NCBI GenBank assembly: GCA_965197395.1
Contig: CBDANB010000005.1
Span: 496,001-560,000, forward strand
From: CAZYFH01 sp965197395
GTDB lineage: Bacteria; Acidobacteriota; Vicinamibacteria; Vicinamibacterales; UBA8438
Length of the DNA: 64,000 bases
Direction of reading: 5' to 3'
In this document: in pieces, positions 1 to 8,305 of the stretch
Layout of the letters: each line of letters begins with the position of its first letter
Position numbering within the stretch: the stretch's first letter is position 1
The notes under the pieces: model-generated
What the model was told of the DNA's origin: nothing
Databases searched by the model: none
Seen by the model: only the letters and a program-made list of their open reading frames with translations
Made by a program: the position numbers and the translations under genes

Positions 1-191
1 CAGCGGAGTTTCTCGGTCTGTCTGACATGGGCACGGTGGCAACGGGCAAGAGCGCCGACTTCGTCGTGCTCGACGCCAATCCGCTCGACGACATCACCAA
101 CACCCGTCTCATCGACGCCGTCTATCTGCGGGGTGTCGAAGTCGACCGTGTCGGGTTCAGCACGGCGTGGGTCGGTCAGGCATCACGGTGA
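1..191 (+). CDS. C-terminal end of an amidohydrolase-family enzyme (partial)
   Basis: The reading frame is open from the window edge (first full codon at 3) to TGA at 189-191. It contains the block G-x-V-A-T-G-K-S-A-D-F-V-V-L-D-A-N-P-L, which is the usual closing strand of metallo-dependent amidohydrolases of the imidazolonepropionase/dihydroorotase type, followed by DDITNT and a final V-x-x-R-G strand. The metal-binding N-terminal barrel lies outside the window, so substrate and export cannot be judged. Thirty-three bases separate it from the next, damaged gene. Confidence 0.75.
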   Translation, partial: AEFLGLSDMGTVATGKSADFVVLDANPLDDITNTRLIDAVYLRGVEVDRVGFSTAWVGQASR

Positions 192-224
192 TCACATCGG
201 CTGTACAGACGTGAGGGATTCACC

Positions 225-883
225 ATGACCCATCGATGTGTCGTTCCGTCGTTGATTGCCACGGTCGTTGCGCTGACGCCGGTGGTGGCCGCTGCCCAGT
301 CCGGGGTCGCGTCTTCGCTGCCGCGGACGGCATGGGGGGCGCCGGATCTCGGAGGGGTGTGGGATTTCAGCCCGAGCGTGACGCGTGCGGTGGGCACCGG
401 GGCGACGCTGCGCCTCACGGAGCGCTTCACGCGCGTGAGCGCTGACACGTTGCGGCATGAGTACACCGTCGACGACCCGGCGACCTTCAGCCGGCTGTTC
501 ACGGCGGTCATCCCCCTGCGCCGGAATACGGCCAGCTGGATCCCCTGTTTCAACGCAGCTCGGCGGCCACCGGCGTCGTCGTCTACCGCGACGACGCGAT
601 TCCCCAACTGTCGAATCTAGTGCTCTTCGGTGACAACCCCAGCGGCGAGGTGTTCGCGTTCGATGCCGACCGGCTGCCGAGCGGCGGACAGGACAGTATC
701 CGGCGCATCCTGTTTCGCGACGCGGGCGAGTCGAAGACGCTGCTGCAGATGATCCGGGAGACGAACGTCGAGCAGGGTCGCGATCCGGCGACGCGTACTG
801 ACCTGCGCTTCGGCACCGGTCCCGAGGGCGAGGTCTTCCTGCTCAACAAGCGCGACGGCGTGATCCGCCTGCTCCAGCCGTAG
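225..883 (+). pseudogene. Chimeric gene ruin: two-cysteine family protein with internal deletion, joined out of frame to a sugar-dehydrogenase C-terminus
   Basis: The first part (225 to about 521) has a signal peptide ending AAAQ, then RTAWGAPDLGGVWDF, the N-terminal signature of the two-cysteine family. It jumps directly to LTERFTRVSADTLRHEYTV and FTAVIP, which in intact members lie roughly 200 residues downstream. The middle, including the first conserved Cys and the RQWxGDSRGRWEGDTLVVET block, is missing. From 521 a different frame continues to TAG at 881-883 with EYGQLDPLFQ...LFGDNPSGEVFAFD...LRFGTGPEGEVFLLNKRDGVIR, the C-terminal blade of PQQ-type glucose/sorbosone dehydrogenases. No single frame spans both parts, so this is a fused remnant of two genes rather than a functional protein. 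Confidence 0.75.
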
Positions 884-994
884 CCGCCAGGGAATGGCGC
901 GGCCGATCGTCAGTCGGCGCGGGTGCCCCAGACATTGCGCCCTCGGCGAGGGTGGGTGATCATGTCGGAACCGCCGCGCGAAGGAGAGGGTCGC

Positions 995-2002
995 ATGCAC
1001 CATCGAGCGCACGCCCGGACGCGCGTCACCACCGTCGCGGCGTTTCTGGCACTGCTGGCAGGACAGGCCGCGGCCCAGACCGCCACGCCGGACGACTGGA
1101 CGCCGCCACGGACCGCCGAGGGACGGCCTGACCTGCAGGGCGTCTGGCTGAGCAACAGCGCCACCCCGTTGCAACGTCCCGCCGCGCTCGCCGACCGCGC
1201 GCGGCTTACGGACGAAGAGGTCGCCGAGCTACAGGCACGGTCGGACCGAATCTTCGACAACGGCAGAAGCGCGTTCACGACACCAGAGGGGGCCTTTCTT
1301 GCCGCCCTTCGCGACGTCGACACGTACGAGGCGTGGTCCACCAGCAGCTCGATTGGCATGGTCGACGTCGCGTTTCATAACAGGACGTCGCTGGTCGTCG
1401 ATCCGCCCGATGGCCGGATCCCGACGCAGACGGCTGCCGCCCGGCGCCGCGAATCGGCGGTCGACACCGGGTGGGAGTACAAGACGGGGCCCGAGGACCT
1501 CAGCAACATCCACCGGTGCATCACGACCGGCGTGCCCCGGCTCGGGGGCAACTTCGGCGCCGGGCCGTATACGTACTACCAAGTCGTCCAGACGCCGGAG
1601 CACTTCGCGTTCATCAGCGAGGCGTTCCACGACGCGCGCATCATTCCGCTCGACGGGCGTCCACACCTGCTGGACGACATCCGGCAGTGGAACGGTGACT
1701 CGCGCGGGCACTGGGAGGGCGACACGCTGGTCGTCGAGACGCGCAACTTCTCGTCCGGGAGCTACTACCGTGGCTCGGCAGAGGGGTTGCGTCTGGTCGA
1801 ACGGTTCACGCGCAGTGGTCCCGACACCCTCACCTACCGGATGACGCTGACCGACCCGTCGACCTGGGCGAGACCGTGGACCGCCGAGACGCTGCTCCAG
1901 CGGCGGGAACAGGCGATTTACGAGTTCGCGTGCCATGAAGGCAACCACTCGATCGTCGGCATGCTGCGCACGGCGCGTCTGGAAGACGCCGCCGGCCGCT
2001 GA
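995..2002 (+). CDS. Secreted two-cysteine DLQG/ACHEGN family protein
   Basis: 335 residues. I prefer ATG 995 over an upstream start at 923 because GAAGGAGAGGG lies 5-8 bases before it and a clean signal peptide follows, ending AAAQ near residue 23. Family blocks in order: RTAEGRPDLQGVWLSN, TPLQRP, RTSLVVDPPDGRIP, IHRCITTGVPRLGG (first Cys), TYYQVVQTPEHFAFISE, HDARIIPLDGRPH, RQWNGDSRGHWEGDTLVVET, VERFTRSGPDTL, DPSTWARPWT and YEFACHEGN (second Cys). These are its only mature cysteines, so a disulfide is plausible. No function is known to me; export and periplasmic location are inferred from the signal peptide. A cytochrome c gene follows 15 bases downstream, suggesting cotranscription. Confidence 0.8.
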   Translation: MHHRAHARTRVTTVAAFLALLAGQAAAQTATPDDWTPPRTAEGRPDLQGVWLSNSATPLQRPAALADRARLTDEEVAELQARSDRIFDNGRSAFTTPEGAFLAALRDVDTYEAWSTSSSIGMVDVAFHNRTSLVVDPPDGRIPTQTAAARRRESAVDTGWEYKTGPEDLSNIHRCITTGVPRLGGNFGAGPYTYYQVVQTPEHFAFISEAFHDARIIPLDGRPHLLDDIRQWNGDSRGHWEGDTLVVETRNFSSGSYYRGSAEGLRLVERFTRSGPDTLTYRMTLTDPSTWARPWTAETLLQRREQAIYEFACHEGNHSIVGMLRTARLEDAAGR

Positions 2003-2017
2003 GCGAAGGGGGCGTCC

Positions 2018-2599
2018 GTGAGCAAGCGACAGATGCCGCGTGGCGTGTGTGGCTGCGTCTCAAGCGTCGTGCTCGGGTTCGTGCTGCCGGCAGCGCTCGG
2101 CACTGTCGCGACCGCGCAGACGGACACCGTCGCCGCCGGCGGGCGGATCTATCGCCAGAAGGCCGATTGTCAGGCCTGTCACGGATGGGCGGGTGACGGA
2201 CGCAAGATGAACAACCAGATGCCGGATGGGGCGAACCTGCGGGAGAGCGTGCTCGACCGCGAGCAGTTGCTGTTCGTCATCAAGTGCGGGTTGCCCGGCC
2301 GGAGCATGCCCGCATTCGACCGCCGCGCCTACAGCGACGACCGCTGTCTGGGACGGACGCGCGCTGACCTCGAGCGTATGGGGTTGGAGCTGCCCGATCC
2401 CGCGGCGACGCTGCAACCCCGTGAGATGGAGCGGCTGGCCGACTTCCTCATGGCCAAGGTGATCGGCCTGGGTCCGATGAATCGGGCCGCCTGCGTCGAC
2501 TACATGGCCAAGGTGATCGGCCTGGGTCCGATGAATCGGGCCGCCTGCGTCGACTACTGGGGTGAGGAGGTCGAGGTTTGCGCCGAGCTCCCTGATTAG
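2018..2599 (+). CDS. Secreted mono-heme cytochrome c
   Basis: 193 residues from GTG 2018, which has an AAGGGGG ribosome site and starts 15 bases after the preceding stop. A signal peptide ending ATAQ is followed by the heme-binding motif CQACH at residues 51-55, with a likely distal Met ligand in GRSMPAF. It is probably a periplasmic electron carrier for quinoproteins such as those encoded nearby; the partner is inferred from context. The C-terminus carries an exact 18-residue tandem duplication starting MAKVIGLGPMN, described separately. The duplicated segment contains a Cys (AACVDY), so the mature protein has an unusual extra pair. Confidence 0.8.
   Translation: MSKRQMPRGVCGCVSSVVLGFVLPAALGTVATAQTDTVAAGGRIYRQKADCQACHGWAGDGRKMNNQMPDGANLRESVLDREQLLFVIKCGLPGRSMPAFDRRAYSDDRCLGRTRADLERMGLELPDPAATLQPREMERLADFLMAKVIGLGPMNRAACVDYMAKVIGLGPMNRAACVDYWGEEVEVCAELPD
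2449..2557 (+). repeat. Exact 54-bp in-frame tandem duplication within the cytochrome c gene
   Basis: Bases 2450-2503 are repeated without mismatch at 2504-2557, and the base before each copy also matches. The unit encodes 18 residues beginning MAKVIGLG and ending CVDY. Perfect identity implies a very recent event or an assembly error at a read junction. Confidence 0.9.
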
Positions 2600-2613
2600 T
2601 GGGCTGATCCCTG

Positions 2614-2640
2614 GTCGCAGGCCTAAAGGCCTGCGCTACG
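2614..2640 (+). repeat. REP-like hairpin (type B)
   Basis: An 8-bp stem GCAGGCCT / AGGCCTGC (2617-2634) with a two-base loop, preceded by TCG and followed by GCTACG. It is nearly identical to the second hairpin at 3044-3061 and to the reverse complement of the one at 32398-32417, so it belongs to a dispersed intergenic hairpin family. It sits just after the cytochrome c stop codon and may act on transcript ends. Confidence 0.75.
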
Positions 2641-3000
2641 TCTATTTCTTCCGGGACGCCTCAGCGACGACACATACGCGTAGCTCGCGTCGAAGTACTT
2701 CTTCAGCTGCCGCGTCTTCTGCAGCAAGGCGTCCGGCGCGTCGACGTACTCCTTCATCACCGTGCCGTACTGCACGCAGAGCTGCGTCCGATACCGTCGC
2801 AGAAACGCTTCTCGCTCTCCGGCTGCGAGACGGAGCGCCAGCGTTCCCTCCTTCGTCATGAAGCTGAACATATGCCCGTTGCACGACGTGTACGCCATGG
2901 TGGCGCCTTTCCAGGCGACGGACGGATTCGTGGCCACCAGCTTCTCGTAGTGCTCGAAAGCGGCCGCCGTGAGCCGGCGGTGCGGGCCGCTTCGGAGGCA
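2623..3000 (-). pseudogene. TfoX-N-like small protein, start codon lost and C-terminus altered
   Basis: The minus strand encodes RRLTAAAFEHYEKLVATNP followed by SVAWKGATMAYTSCNGHMFS, EGTLALRLAAGEREAFL, CVQYGTVMKEYVDAPDALL and KKYFDASYAYVSSL. This matches the fold of small TfoX N-terminal-domain proteins of about 110 residues. The homologous-looking frame runs upstream to a stop at 3001-3003 without an ATG. The only start is GTG at 2937, which would cut off the first helix. The end reads RRPGRNRRSAGL, whereas a one-base shift gives the basic tail EASRKK before a stop, suggesting a late frameshift. Both ends overlap or abut REP-like hairpins, which may have caused the damage. Confidence 0.5.
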
Positions 3001-3011
3001 TCAGTAATGCA

Positions 3012-3067
3012 CGTAGCGCGGGACTTCAGTCCCGCGACCGTCGGCAGGGCTAAAGCCCTGCCCTACG
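3012..3067 (+). repeat. Composite of two REP-like hairpins
   Basis: Hairpin A has a 9-bp stem CGCGGGACT / AGTCCCGCG (3017-3036). Hairpin B has an 8-bp stem GCAGGGCT / AGCCCTGC (3044-3061). The pair is bracketed by CGTAG at 3012-3016 and CCTACG at 3062-3067, which are inverted copies. It lies one base beyond the end of the PQQ dehydrogenase gene on the other strand, so it may protect or terminate that transcript. It has the composite layout seen in bacterial interspersed mosaic elements. Confidence 0.75.
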
Positions 3068-3068
3068 T

Positions 3069-4826
3069 TCAGTCATCCAGTGCGAAGACGAACAGGTAGC
3101 TCGAATTCTCGAGGTTGTCGTATTTCACCGGATGCAGATGTCGGCCGCTCGCCTGGACTGCCAGGTATTGCTTCGGGCCGATCGCGTAGGTGACCGGCGC
3201 GCCCTTGAGCGGCGTGCCGACGTTGAAGCGCCAGAGCTCCTGCAGCGTCTCGTCGTTGTAGGCCACGACCCAGCCGTCTTGGAGCGCCGAGAAGACCAGG
3301 CCGCCCGCCGTCGCGATCGCCCCGGAGCGGACCTCGATATCGGTGACGGCTTTGGCGATGACCTCGTGGTTCACGACGTCGAACGCCGTGATCGACCCGT
3401 AGTAGAGGTCGCTGCTGTATTCGCGGCGCTCGCTTGCCTCGCGGTCGATGCCGCCCTCCGGACTGCGTGGTGCGACTTCCGCCCCGCTCTGCGAGAAGCA
3501 GCCCTCCGTGCCGACGCCATAGGCGATGTTCTTCTCCGGGTTGAAGGCCGTCGGCTGGTGCGCGACGCCGCCGTGCCAGGTGGGGCAGGCGCGCTTCATC
3601 TCGTCGCGATCCGCGCGCATGGCGCGCGCCTCCGGGTTGTAGATCTGCACATCCAGACGCGCGTCGTACTCCACCGGTCGGCCGGTGGTCGGGTCGAGAC
3701 CTGCCGTCCAGTTCAGCTCGTTGACGTATTGCTCGCCCCCGATGAACGACCCATCGGTCCGGTCGACGGAGTAGAAGAACCCGTTGCGCCCGAAGTGGGC
3801 AGAGACCTTGCGTGCCCGACCGTCGATGGTCGCGTCATACAGCATGTGGACGCCGACCTCGTCGTAGTCCCACGAGTCGTTCGGCGTGTACTGGAAGTGC
3901 CAGGCACGCTCGCCGGTCGCGACGTCGAGCGCCACGGCCGAGTTCGTGTAGAGGTTGTCGCCCGGACGATACTCGGCGTCGTAGATTGGATAGGGATTGC
4001 CAGTCCCGAAGATGTACAGATTGGTCTCCGGGTCATACGAACCGGTCTGCCACACCCCGCCGCCGCCGGTCTTCCAGGCGCTGTGATCGTCCTTCCAGGT
4101 TTCGCTGCCCGGTTGCCCGGGCTCGGGGACCGTGTACCAGCGCCAGAGCTCGTCGCCGGTCTCGACGTCGAGCGCCGCGACCCAGCCGCGTGTCCCACCG
4201 TCGCCGGCGCCGTTCTGCACGAGGACCTTGCCGTCGGTGACCAGCGGCGCCGTGAGGAAACGCTCCCGTCCACCCAGCTCGGTGGGCCCGGCGATCTCGA
4301 CGTCCCAGAGAATCTCGCCGTCGTCGCGGTCGATCGCGATCACGCGGCCGTCCTGGAGGTTCTGCAACACCTTGTCCTCCCAGAGCGCGATGCCACGCGT
4401 GCGCGAGCCGTTGCCCTCGTGGTCGACCCCGGGGTCGGTGATCCAGATGAAGTCACCCTTGTCGGGCTGGCGTGCGTCGATCTTGTAGACCGTGCCCCAC
4501 CCGTCACTCGTGTACATGAAGCCGTTGTCGATCAGCGGGTTGACCTCGTTCTCGGGACCGTTCTGGCCGGTGTCCTGCATCCCACCGAGGGCGAGCGCCC
4601 ACACCATCCGTAGGTTGTCGACGTTGTCACGGTTGATCTGGGTGAGCTTGGAATACCGCTGCGAGCTGTAGTTCCCGTTCATCAGGAGCCAGTTCTGCGG
4701 CTCGTTCTGCGCGTTGATCAGGCGGTCCTGGGTCACCGTGAGCGAGTACTGGGCGCTGACCGTGGTGGCCGTGGCCGCCACGAGCGCGCCCGCGAGGAGT
4801 GTGAGGGTCGGCGAGAGAAGGCGCAT
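3069..4826 (-). CDS. PQQ-dependent alcohol dehydrogenase, methanol/ethanol type, without cytochrome domain
   Basis: 585 residues with a signal peptide (cleavage after VSAQ, about residue 26). Propeller repeats include WLLMNGNYSSQRYSKLTQIN, the standard opening of this family, then NGFMYTSDGWGTVYKIDAR, GDELWRW and WHFQYTPNDSWDYDEVG. The last carries the candidate catalytic Asp of the W-D-Y region. The adjacent Cys-Cys pair typical of many methanol dehydrogenases is absent; CPTWHGG and EGCFSQSG hold the visible cysteines. At 585 residues there is no room for the C-terminal heme domain of quinohemoproteins, so an external cytochrome c, possibly the one at 2018, would be the acceptor. GGAGGA precedes the ATG and a TATAAG-like -10 lies at 4852-4857 on this strand. 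Confidence 0.85.
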   Translation of the reverse strand: MRLLSPTLTLLAGALVAATATTVSAQYSLTVTQDRLINAQNEPQNWLLMNGNYSSQRYSKLTQINRDNVDNLRMVWALALGGMQDTGQNGPENEVNPLIDNGFMYTSDGWGTVYKIDARQPDKGDFIWITDPGVDHEGNGSRTRGIALWEDKVLQNLQDGRVIAIDRDDGEILWDVEIAGPTELGGRERFLTAPLVTDGKVLVQNGAGDGGTRGWVAALDVETGDELWRWYTVPEPGQPGSETWKDDHSAWKTGGGGVWQTGSYDPETNLYIFGTGNPYPIYDAEYRPGDNLYTNSAVALDVATGERAWHFQYTPNDSWDYDEVGVHMLYDATIDGRARKVSAHFGRNGFFYSVDRTDGSFIGGEQYVNELNWTAGLDPTTGRPVEYDARLDVQIYNPEARAMRADRDEMKRACPTWHGGVAHQPTAFNPEKNIAYGVGTEGCFSQSGAEVAPRSPEGGIDREASERREYSSDLYYGSITAFDVVNHEVIAKAVTDIEVRSGAIATAGGLVFSALQDGWVVAYNDETLQELWRFNVGTPLKGAPVTYAIGPKQYLAVQASGRHLHPVKYDNLENSSYLFVFALDD

Positions 4827-4956
4827 GTTGGTTCCTCCTGCGACGGCATAGCTTATAACGACCCACGCGTGACCGAACCCCGCCGCTCGTCGATATCGAT
4901 CGGGCAGCTAGCCCCACCAGGATACAATGCACGCTCTTCCCGAAGGAGGCTAGGCC

Positions 4957-6843
4957 GTGACGCGAGCCACGCACCGGATTACTCGAATCGTCGGCGTGCT
5001 GATGGCGCTGTTCCTGGTCCAGTGCGGCGGCGGACCAGCCGACACGGGACCGGCGGGCGGGACCGACACCGCGGCGGCGCCAAACGGCGATTGGCCGATG
5101 TACCGCGGCAACCTGGCCGGGACGGGCTATTCGCCGTTGACCGAGATCACGACCGAGAACGTCTCAACGCTGACGCGCGCCTGGACCTACTCGCTCGAGC
5201 GGACGGACCCGGACCCGGACGGGCGCGGCACCAGCTCGCAGGCGACGCCGATCGTCGTTGACGGCGTGATGTATCTACCCGCGGCCGACCGAGTGGTCGC
5301 GCTCGAGCCCGCGACGGGGCAGGAGATCTGGCGCCACGCGCTCGCGGAGGGGGCACCGTCGCGTCGCGGCGTCGCCTACTGGCCGGGTGGTGAGGGGCTG
5401 TCGCCTCGCGTGATCTTCACGGCGGCACAACGCTTGATCGCGCTGGACGCCGCCACCGGCGAGCGGGTGGCCGAGTTCGGCGACGCTGGCGAAGTCGACA
5501 TGATCGTGCCGTACAACTCGGTGCCGCTCATCTACGGCAATGTCGTCGTCGTCGGGGCAAACACGCCGCCCGGCACGATCGGCGGTATTGGCAATGCGCG
5601 CGCGTTCGACGCGCGCACCGGCGCACAGGTGTGGGAGTTCAGCTCGGTGGCGCAGCCGGGCACGGTGGGTCACGACACGTGGGAGGGGGATAGCTGGCAG
5701 GACCGGCTCGGGGCCAACGCCTGGCCGTTCTTCTTCACGATGGACGAGGAGCGTGGTCTGCTGTATCTCCCGCTGGCGTCGCCGATTCCCGGCGCTTACG
5801 GCGGCGACCGCGCGGGGGCCAATCTGTTCGGCAACGCCGTCGTCGCGGTGGACGTGCAGACCGGTGAGTACACATGGCACTTCCAGACCATCCATCACGA
5901 TCTCTGGGACGCCGACCCACCGGCGCCGCCCGCGCTGTTCGACATCCCGCGTGACGGTGGAGCGATCCCTGCGCTCGGTGTGACGACCAAGTCGGGGTAT
6001 CTGTACATCCTGAATCGCGAGACAGGCGAACCGATCTACGGGGTCGACGAGCGCGCAGTCGCCCAGAGCGACGTGCCGGGCGAGGCGACGTTCCCGACAC
6101 AGCCGTTTCCGGTGAAGCCGCCGCCAATGGGGCGTGTGAGCTATGAGCCGGCGGATCTCGTGACTGCCGATGACACCTCGGCGGAGCACGCGGCGGCGTG
6201 CGCGGCGCTGGTCGACTCGCTTGGCGACGTCTACAACGCCGGCCCGTTCACGCCGTGGATCTACCGGGCGGACGGCGCGCCGCCCCGGACGACGCTCAAT
6301 TTCCCCGGCGGCGTCGGCGGTCCCAACTGGGGAGGCGTGGCGCATGATCCGGGCTCAGGATACCTGTTCGTCTTTTCGATGGACGTCGGCGCGCTTGGGT
6401 GGATGGTGCCGGACGCCGACGGGGATCCGCTGCCGTACCAGAAGCAGGCTCCGCGGCCCGCGAGCTTCGAGGTGCAGATCGAAGGCACGCGGATGCCGTG
6501 CCAGAAACCGCCCTGGGGGCAACTCATCGCCGTCGATGCCGCGACGGGCGACATCGCGTGGCAGCACCCGGTCGGTGTCACCGATCACCTTCCCGAGGCG
6601 AAGCAGAACACCGGACGACCGGGTCGCGCCGCCGCGATCGTGACGGCATCGGGTCTGCTGTTCATCGCGTCGACTGACGATAACCGCCTTCGCGCGCTCG
6701 AGGCATCGACCGGCCGCGAGCTGTGGGCGGACCGGATGGATCGGCGCGGGAATGCCGACCCGATGACCTACCGTGGCGGTGACGGCCGGCAGTACGTGGC
6801 GGTGGCGGCGACCGACGCGGTCGTGACCTATCGGTTGCCGTGA
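4957..6843 (+). CDS. PQQ-dependent membrane glucose/alcohol dehydrogenase-like lipoprotein
   Basis: 628 residues from GTG 4957, with GAAGGAGG 7-8 bases upstream and TACAAT (4923-4928) as a possible -10. The N-terminus MALFLVQCGGG is a lipobox with the acylated Cys at about residue 23. Propeller motifs include WPMYRGNLAGTGYSPLTEIT, ATGQEIWRH and WHFQTIHHDLWDADPPAPP; the last (HHDxWDxDxP) is the hallmark of the mGDH-like quinoprotein group. A glycine-rich GGVGGPNWGG region precedes the final blades. It is expected to oxidise a sugar or alcohol outside the inner membrane; the substrate is not predictable. The gene is divergent from the neighbouring PQQ dehydrogenase and its 3' end overlaps the collapsed cysteine desulfurase on the other strand by 16 bases. 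Confidence 0.85.
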   Translation: MTRATHRITRIVGVLMALFLVQCGGGPADTGPAGGTDTAAAPNGDWPMYRGNLAGTGYSPLTEITTENVSTLTRAWTYSLERTDPDPDGRGTSSQATPIVVDGVMYLPAADRVVALEPATGQEIWRHALAEGAPSRRGVAYWPGGEGLSPRVIFTAAQRLIALDAATGERVAEFGDAGEVDMIVPYNSVPLIYGNVVVVGANTPPGTIGGIGNARAFDARTGAQVWEFSSVAQPGTVGHDTWEGDSWQDRLGANAWPFFFTMDEERGLLYLPLASPIPGAYGGDRAGANLFGNAVVAVDVQTGEYTWHFQTIHHDLWDADPPAPPALFDIPRDGGAIPALGVTTKSGYLYILNRETGEPIYGVDERAVAQSDVPGEATFPTQPFPVKPPPMGRVSYEPADLVTADDTSAEHAAACAALVDSLGDVYNAGPFTPWIYRADGAPPRTTLNFPGGVGGPNWGGVAHDPGSGYLFVFSMDVGALGWMVPDADGDPLPYQKQAPRPASFEVQIEGTRMPCQKPPWGQLIAVDAATGDIAWQHPVGVTDHLPEAKQNTGRPGRAAAIVTASGLLFIASTDDNRLRALEASTGRELWADRMDRRGNADPMTYRGGDGRQYVAVAATDAVVTYRLP

Positions 6844-7168
6844 ACCGCGGCCGGCAGTGCCGTTTTCAATAGATCGACCACGCGGTCGATCTCATCCCGC
6901 GTCGTCGTGCGGCCGGTCGAGAACCGGATCGCGCCGAGACCAACGGCCGGCTCACACCGCATCGCCTGCAGCACGGGCGACATCACGTCCGATCCGCTGT
7001 GACAGGCGGATCCTGTCGACGCCGCGACCCCGTCGAGGCGCGCGAGGACGCGCTGCCCGTGACCGGCGATGCTCAGCAGGTCGACGCCGAGGTCGTCGAC
7101 GCGGGTGGCAAGCTTGCCGATCGTCTGCGCGGCGTCGGCGTGCTCGCGTTGAAATCGAGATAGATCAC
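6828..7168 (-). pseudogene. Collapsed cysteine desulfurase (NifS/IscS-like) with large internal deletions
   Basis: The remnant begins at GTG 7168, overlapping the upstream beta-subunit stop (GTGA), and reads VIYLDFNASTP, the exact N-terminus of cysteine desulfurases. It then shifts frame into HADAAQTIGKLATRVDDLGVDLLSIAGH, which normally lies about 180 residues in and ends just before the PLP lysine. It jumps again to ASTGSACHSGSDVMSPVL (the persulfide-forming Cys loop), IRFSTGRTTTRDEIDRVV and a stop at 6828-6830. About 340 bp remain of roughly 1,150. The PLP-binding lysine and most of the fold are missing, so it cannot be active. The sequence at the first junction reads equally well in both frames, consistent with deletion between short repeats. 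Confidence 0.8.
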
Positions 7169-8259
7169 GATCCGAGCAGCGTGACCAGGGTCAGCAAGAC
7201 CCCGCCCGCGATCACCGACCCCAGCTGACCCGCCGTGTTCGCGGCCATCGCGTGCATGAGCACGTGATTCGTGAAGTCTTCCTCCTGGGCGACCTTCTGG
7301 ACGAGCCGTCCGCTCATCGGGAACGCGCTGATGCCGGCGGCGCCGACGAGTGGGTTGATCCGGCCTTTCGTCGCGACGGCCAGCAGCTTGCCAAAGAGGA
7401 CGCCGGCGACCGTGTCGAGCGCAAACGCGCCGAGGCCGAGGATGAGGATGAAGAGTGTTTGCCGCTGGAGGAACACCTCGGCCTGCATCAAGCTACCGAT
7501 GGTGAGGGCGAGAAACAGGGTGGAGAGGTTCGCGAGCTCATTGGACGCCGACTTCGAGAGCTGCGGGACCACACCGGACTCCTTCAGCAGGTTGCCGAAC
7601 ATCAACGTCGCGACGAGTGGCGCCGACTGCGGGACGAGAATGCCGATAACCAGGGTCACGACAATCGGAAAGGCAATCACCGCGGTCCGGGCGACGGGGC
7701 GCGGGGCGTACTCCATGCGAATCCGGCGCTCCGCTCGTGTGGTCATGAGTCGCATGATCGGCGGCTGGATGATCGGCACCAGGCTCATATAGGAGTACGC
7801 GGTCACCGCGATCGGCGCGAGCAGCTCCGGCGCGAGCAACGAGGAGACGTAGATGCTCGTCGGGCCGTCGATGGCGCCAATCACGGCGATCGACGCGGCC
7901 TGATTCAACGGGAAGCCCAGGAGCGTGGCCAGGATGAGGGTCGCGAAGATGCCGAGCTGACCCGCCGCCCCCAGGATGGCGAAGATCGGCTGTGACAGGA
8001 GCGGCCGGAAGTCCATCATGGCGCCGATGCCAATGAAGATGAACAGCGGGAAGAGCTCGGTTTGAATGCCGACCTCGTTGAGGATGTAGAGCATCCCGCC
8101 CGGATGATTGAGCGGGGAGTTGGGGAGGTTGCCGAGCAGCACGCCGAAACCGATAGGGAGCAGGAGCGTCGGCTCGTATTCCTTGACGATGGCGAAGTAG
8201 AGGAGGAGTCCCCCCACCGCGAACATCAAGAATGCTTCCGGAGTGATCGTAGGAATCAT
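7165..8259 (-). CDS. oadB: Sodium-pump type decarboxylase beta subunit (OadB/MmdB/GcdB family)
   Basis: 364 residues from ATG 8259; the frame is open further upstream but that region is not hydrophobic. About nine to eleven membrane helices. Family signatures visible: LLYFAIVKEYEPTLLLPIGFG, FIFIGIGAMMDFRPLL, AVIGAIDGPTSIYVSS (with the conserved Asp used in proton and Na+ handling), IIQPPIMRLMTT, ALTIGSLM and the final GISAFPMSGRLVQK. In this family the subunit decarboxylates carboxybiotin and exports Na+. It is the last intact gene of the operon running from 11076. Without biochemical data, oxaloacetate, methylmalonyl-CoA and glutaconyl-CoA types cannot be separated; the carboxyltransferase subunit suggests an acyl-CoA substrate. 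Confidence 0.9.
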   Translation of the reverse strand: MIPTITPEAFLMFAVGGLLLYFAIVKEYEPTLLLPIGFGVLLGNLPNSPLNHPGGMLYILNEVGIQTELFPLFIFIGIGAMMDFRPLLSQPIFAILGAAGQLGIFATLILATLLGFPLNQAASIAVIGAIDGPTSIYVSSLLAPELLAPIAVTAYSYMSLVPIIQPPIMRLMTTRAERRIRMEYAPRPVARTAVIAFPIVVTLVIGILVPQSAPLVATLMFGNLLKESGVVPQLSKSASNELANLSTLFLALTIGSLMQAEVFLQRQTLFILILGLGAFALDTVAGVLFGKLLAVATKGRINPLVGAAGISAFPMSGRLVQKVAQEEDFTNHVLMHAMAANTAGQLGSVIAGGVLLTLVTLLGS

Positions 8260-8278
8260 GAGATCGAGCAGAGTGGCC

Positions 8279-8305
8279 GCGGGGGTTCGGGGCGAAGCCC
8301 CGACT
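8279..8305 (-). repeat. Partial copy of the stop-codon-associated intergenic repeat
   Basis: Read on the minus strand this is AGTCGGGGCTTCGCCCC followed by GAACCCCCGCG, the first quarter of the 91-96 bp repeat found at 19117, 27565 and 45559. The TAG stop codon of the biotin carrier gene overlaps its first bases. It contains a GGGGC-TTC-GCCCC hairpin. Confidence 0.65.

Noticed and set aside
3132..4613. 493-codon open frame on the plus strand
   Set aside because: It lies antisense to the PQQ dehydrogenase. Composition is the Val/Asp/Arg pattern expected opposite a GC-rich gene and no motif is visible.
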